This document shows, one piece after another, positions 19,969-21,295 of a stretch of 21,295 bases of DNA. The position numbers and the translations under genes are program-made. How positions within the stretch are numbered: the stretch's first letter is position 1; each line of letters opens with the position of its first letter. The DNA comes from a virus. The stretch is taken from IMG/VR virus record IMGVR_UViG_3300032282_000982, positions 1 through 21,295 of that record. One strand, given 5' to 3'. The notes under the pieces are model-generated. The model was given only the letters and a program-made list of their open reading frames with translations, was not told the DNA's origin and did not search any database.

Positions 19969-20064
19969 ATGAAATATAGTGAGTTACTATGGGTTTTTAT
20001 TATGTGTAACTGGATGGCAATAACCGCAGGGATTACTGCACTCGCCATTCACTATTTGAATTGA
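19969..20064 (+). CDS. Very small membrane peptide (31 aa)
   Basis: A 31-codon frame from ATG 19969 to TGA 20062-20064. The peptide is hydrophobic over most of its length (LLWVFIM, then MAITAGITALAIHYL) and would span the membrane once. The Shine-Dalgarno is poor (TTAGAG about seven bases upstream). It is placed between a late-promoter consensus and the porin gene. Position, hydrophobicity and absence of another feature make it plausible; chance cannot be excluded at this length. Confidence 0.4.
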   Translation: MKYSELLWVFIMCNWMAITAGITALAIHYLN

Positions 20065-20092
20065 GTATCGTCAACAACTAAGGAGTAAACTT

Positions 20093-20644
20093 ATGCAAAA
20101 GACTATCGTATCGGCGCTCGCTATTCTTGCGTCGACGGTCGTGGCTTCCGCCGCTGACCTTCCAAGCAAAGCGGCTGCTGCTGCGCCACTTCCTGCTTTC
20201 GCCGCTGGCGGATACTACGCAGGTGTGAACGTCGGTGGTAACGCTTCAGACACGCGCGTCTATTCTGGTGGTGCTGTTGCTGGTTGGAACGTCCTTCCGT
20301 TCCTCGCAGTAGAAGGTACATATGATCTTTCTCGTCCACAGACGAAAGTTCGTAACGAATACAACTGGCAGAATACTGTCGCTGTAAACGCTGTACCGCA
20401 GTACAAGATTCCTGGTGTCGGCGCGACCGTTTATGGTCTCGGCGGTGTTGGTTATCGTTGGAATGCAGCTTCTACCGTAGCGGATCATTCCGTTTACAAC
20501 ATCGGTGGTGGTCTCAAGTACGAGTTCGCCAAGAATCTTGAACTCGACGGACGCTATCGTCGTATCGACGCCCTTCAGAAGAAGGATCGTACGAACGCTT
20601 CAGCAGAAGATCGTGTCACCTTCGGTGTGAACTACAAGTTCTAA
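20093..20644 (+). CDS. Omp25/Omp31-like outer-membrane beta-barrel protein
   Basis: A 183-residue protein with a Sec signal peptide (about 1-20, cleaved before AADLPSK). The mature start AADLPSKAAAAAP and the first strand GGYYAGVNVGG are hallmarks of the Omp25/Omp31 porin-like family of Rhizobiales. The remainder alternates short amphipathic strands (VAGWNVLPFLAVEGTYDL, VYGLGGVGYRW, ELDGRYRRID) and ends VTFGVNYKF with the C-terminal Phe required for BAM assembly; an 8-stranded barrel fits. AAGGAG precedes ATG 20093. The gene is probably host-derived. Display of a host-like porin by a phage suggests receptor decoy, superinfection exclusion or envelope stabilisation, which is inference. A terminator-like hairpin follows. 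Confidence 0.85.
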   Translation: MQKTIVSALAILASTVVASAADLPSKAAAAAPLPAFAAGGYYAGVNVGGNASDTRVYSGGAVAGWNVLPFLAVEGTYDLSRPQTKVRNEYNWQNTVAVNAVPQYKIPGVGATVYGLGGVGYRWNAASTVADHSVYNIGGGLKYEFAKNLELDGRYRRIDALQKKDRTNASAEDRVTFGVNYKF

Positions 20645-20666
20645 TATTCTTAGAACTGGAAACTCT

Positions 20667-20703
20667 CGGCGCAGAACTCTTTCTAAAGGCTTCTGCGCCG
20701 TTT
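20667..20703 (+). terminator. Terminator-like hairpin after porin gene
   Basis: CGGCGCAGAA (20667-20676) pairs perfectly with TTCTGCGCCG (20691-20700) over 10 bp, loop 14 nt, followed by TTTGAT. The T-tract is short but the position after the stop codon fits termination. Confidence 0.6.
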
Positions 20704-20720
20704 GATATCTAAAATAAAGG

Positions 20721-20748
20721 TGTACAACTCGCTCGATTGTGATATAAT
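20721..20748 (+). promoter_or_regulatory. Early-type promoter before membrane protein
   Basis: TGTACA (20721-20726), 16-bp spacer, TATAAT (20743-20748). The AAAGGTGTACAA and TGTGATATAAT contexts nearly repeat those of the promoter at 12122. It lies 30 bp before ATG 20778. Confidence 0.7.
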
Positions 20749-20777
20749 ATATCTATAAGTTGATCAAGGAGACAAAC

Positions 20778-21122
20778 ATGAGCGCCTTTAACCTAGCCTT
20801 TAGTAAGAATTTTATTAAGCTTACACTCATCACCATCGCCGCGTTGTCTAGTACGCTTGGCCTTCGCACTGAGCTAACCATCATTCTTGATAACATCTTT
20901 ACTGCTACTTGGCTCGCTATCTCGTGGGTCTTCATCATAGTAGCTGTCATCGCCTACTACAAGGCTAAACAAGATGTTGAGCTTTCTCGTCTCAAGGACT
21001 ATGAAAAAAATCGCATGATGCTCGGTCTAGCTCAAGACAAACCCATATATACTAGTCCAGTTCAGATGAAGCCATTGCATGGCGCTGAGAAGACTAAAGT
21101 TGTAGAAAAGGTGGAGGGTTGA
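20778..21122 (+). CDS. Two-helix inner-membrane protein, unknown
   Basis: A 114-residue protein with two predicted membrane helices (about residues 14-30, LKLTLITI-type sequence ending ALSSTLG, and 43-61, TWLAISWVFIIVAVIAYY), followed by a charged cytoplasmic-type tail of about 50 residues (KAKQDVELSRLKDYEKNR and a Lys/Glu-rich end). ATG 20778 has AAGGAG at good spacing; upstream in-frame TTG 20760 is less likely. Early promoter and membrane topology are reminiscent of T4 Imm- or Sp-like superinfection-exclusion proteins, but there is no recognisable sequence identity. Confidence 0.75.
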   Translation: MSAFNLAFSKNFIKLTLITIAALSSTLGLRTELTIILDNIFTATWLAISWVFIIVAVIAYYKAKQDVELSRLKDYEKNRMMLGLAQDKPIYTSPVQMKPLHGAEKTKVVEKVEG

Positions 21123-21123
21123 T

Positions 21124-21295
21124 ATGTATCGCTTCAAAGTTTGTTACGACATCAAGCATCTCGGTAAGACTAACGCGTTGAACGGTTATCTTACACCTGA
21201 AACTTCTAAGTTTGCTACTCTTCAGGATGCTATCAAGTTTGTTCGTGTCATGCACGGTCGCCGCACGAATAAATATGAGGTGGTTGGAATGCCAG
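21124..21295 (+). CDS. Partial gene, 3' end beyond the window
   Basis: ATG 21124 lies one base after the preceding TGA, with GGAGGG just upstream, and the frame stays open to the window end (57 residues). The visible part (MYRFKVCYDIKHLG, then FATLQDAIKFVRVMHGRR) reads as a small alpha/beta protein with a strand followed by a helix. No family is recognised. Confidence 0.65.
   Translation, partial: MYRFKVCYDIKHLGKTNALNGYLTPETSKFATLQDAIKFVRVMHGRRTNKYEVVGMP

Overview
The window is a stretch of a T4-superfamily myovirus genome in which every supported gene reads on the + strand. The identification rests on the contiguous replication block gp45 (sliding clamp), gp44 and gp62 (clamp loader) and RegA (translational repressor), all recognisable by sequence. 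It is supported by a T4-type alpha-glucosyltransferase, a dCMP hydroxymethylase, tightly overlapping ATGA/TAATG gene junctions and a large tRNA cluster. The host is probably an alphaproteobacterium of the Rhizobiales. One phage gene encodes an outer-membrane barrel with the rhizobial Omp25/Omp31-type mature start (AADLPSK). The phage tRNA-His has A73 and no G-1, as in many alphaproteobacteria. The exact phage and host cannot be named from this sequence.

Layout. Positions 1-2600 hold small accessory and nucleotide genes: a 2OG-Fe(II) oxygenase cut by the window edge, a peptide deformylase with a degenerate active site, a conserved phage protein, a MazG-like pyrophosphohydrolase and two unknowns. 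A consensus-like sigma70 promoter with 16-17 bp spacing lies near almost every gene. Positions 2583-8004 are a DNA-modification and nucleotide block: an Nmad1/DUF1599-like protein, dCMP hydroxymethylase, dCMP deaminase, a uracil-DNA-glycosylase-like protein, alpha-glucosyltransferase, a C5-cytosine methyltransferase homologue, a DUF3310-like protein and a GT-A-like glycosyltransferase. Together these predict DNA carrying glucosylated 5-hydroxymethylcytosine, possibly with a second sugar. Positions 8034-10434 are gp45-gp44-gp62-regA. DNA polymerase (gp43), which follows regA in T4, is not here. Positions 10434-12455 are small T4-like unknowns, a 35-residue membrane protein and a helix-turn-helix protein.

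Positions 12677-16958 hold 18 tRNA genes, all with an encoded CCA. Embedded among them are a lipoprotein, a DUF458/YkuK RNase H-like gene, a radical SAM gene and a second 2OG oxygenase. Just before the first tRNA a ~135-nt segment can close with a 21-position long-range helix, so it is a candidate structured RNA. Three tRNAs share an inverted T-loop (A54/T58), and both tRNA-Leu genes lack the long variable arm.

Positions 16971-21295 are envelope-oriented: an unknown 247-residue protein, a 618-residue secreted protein with an autotransporter-like C-terminal barrel, a small protein behind a promoter set inside a 14-bp inverted repeat that covers its ribosome-binding site, a 31-residue membrane peptide, an Omp25-like porin, a two-helix membrane protein and a partial gene. 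Two beta-barrel proteins plus a lipoprotein on a lytic-type phage suggest envelope remodelling, for example receptor masking or superinfection exclusion. That function is inferred.
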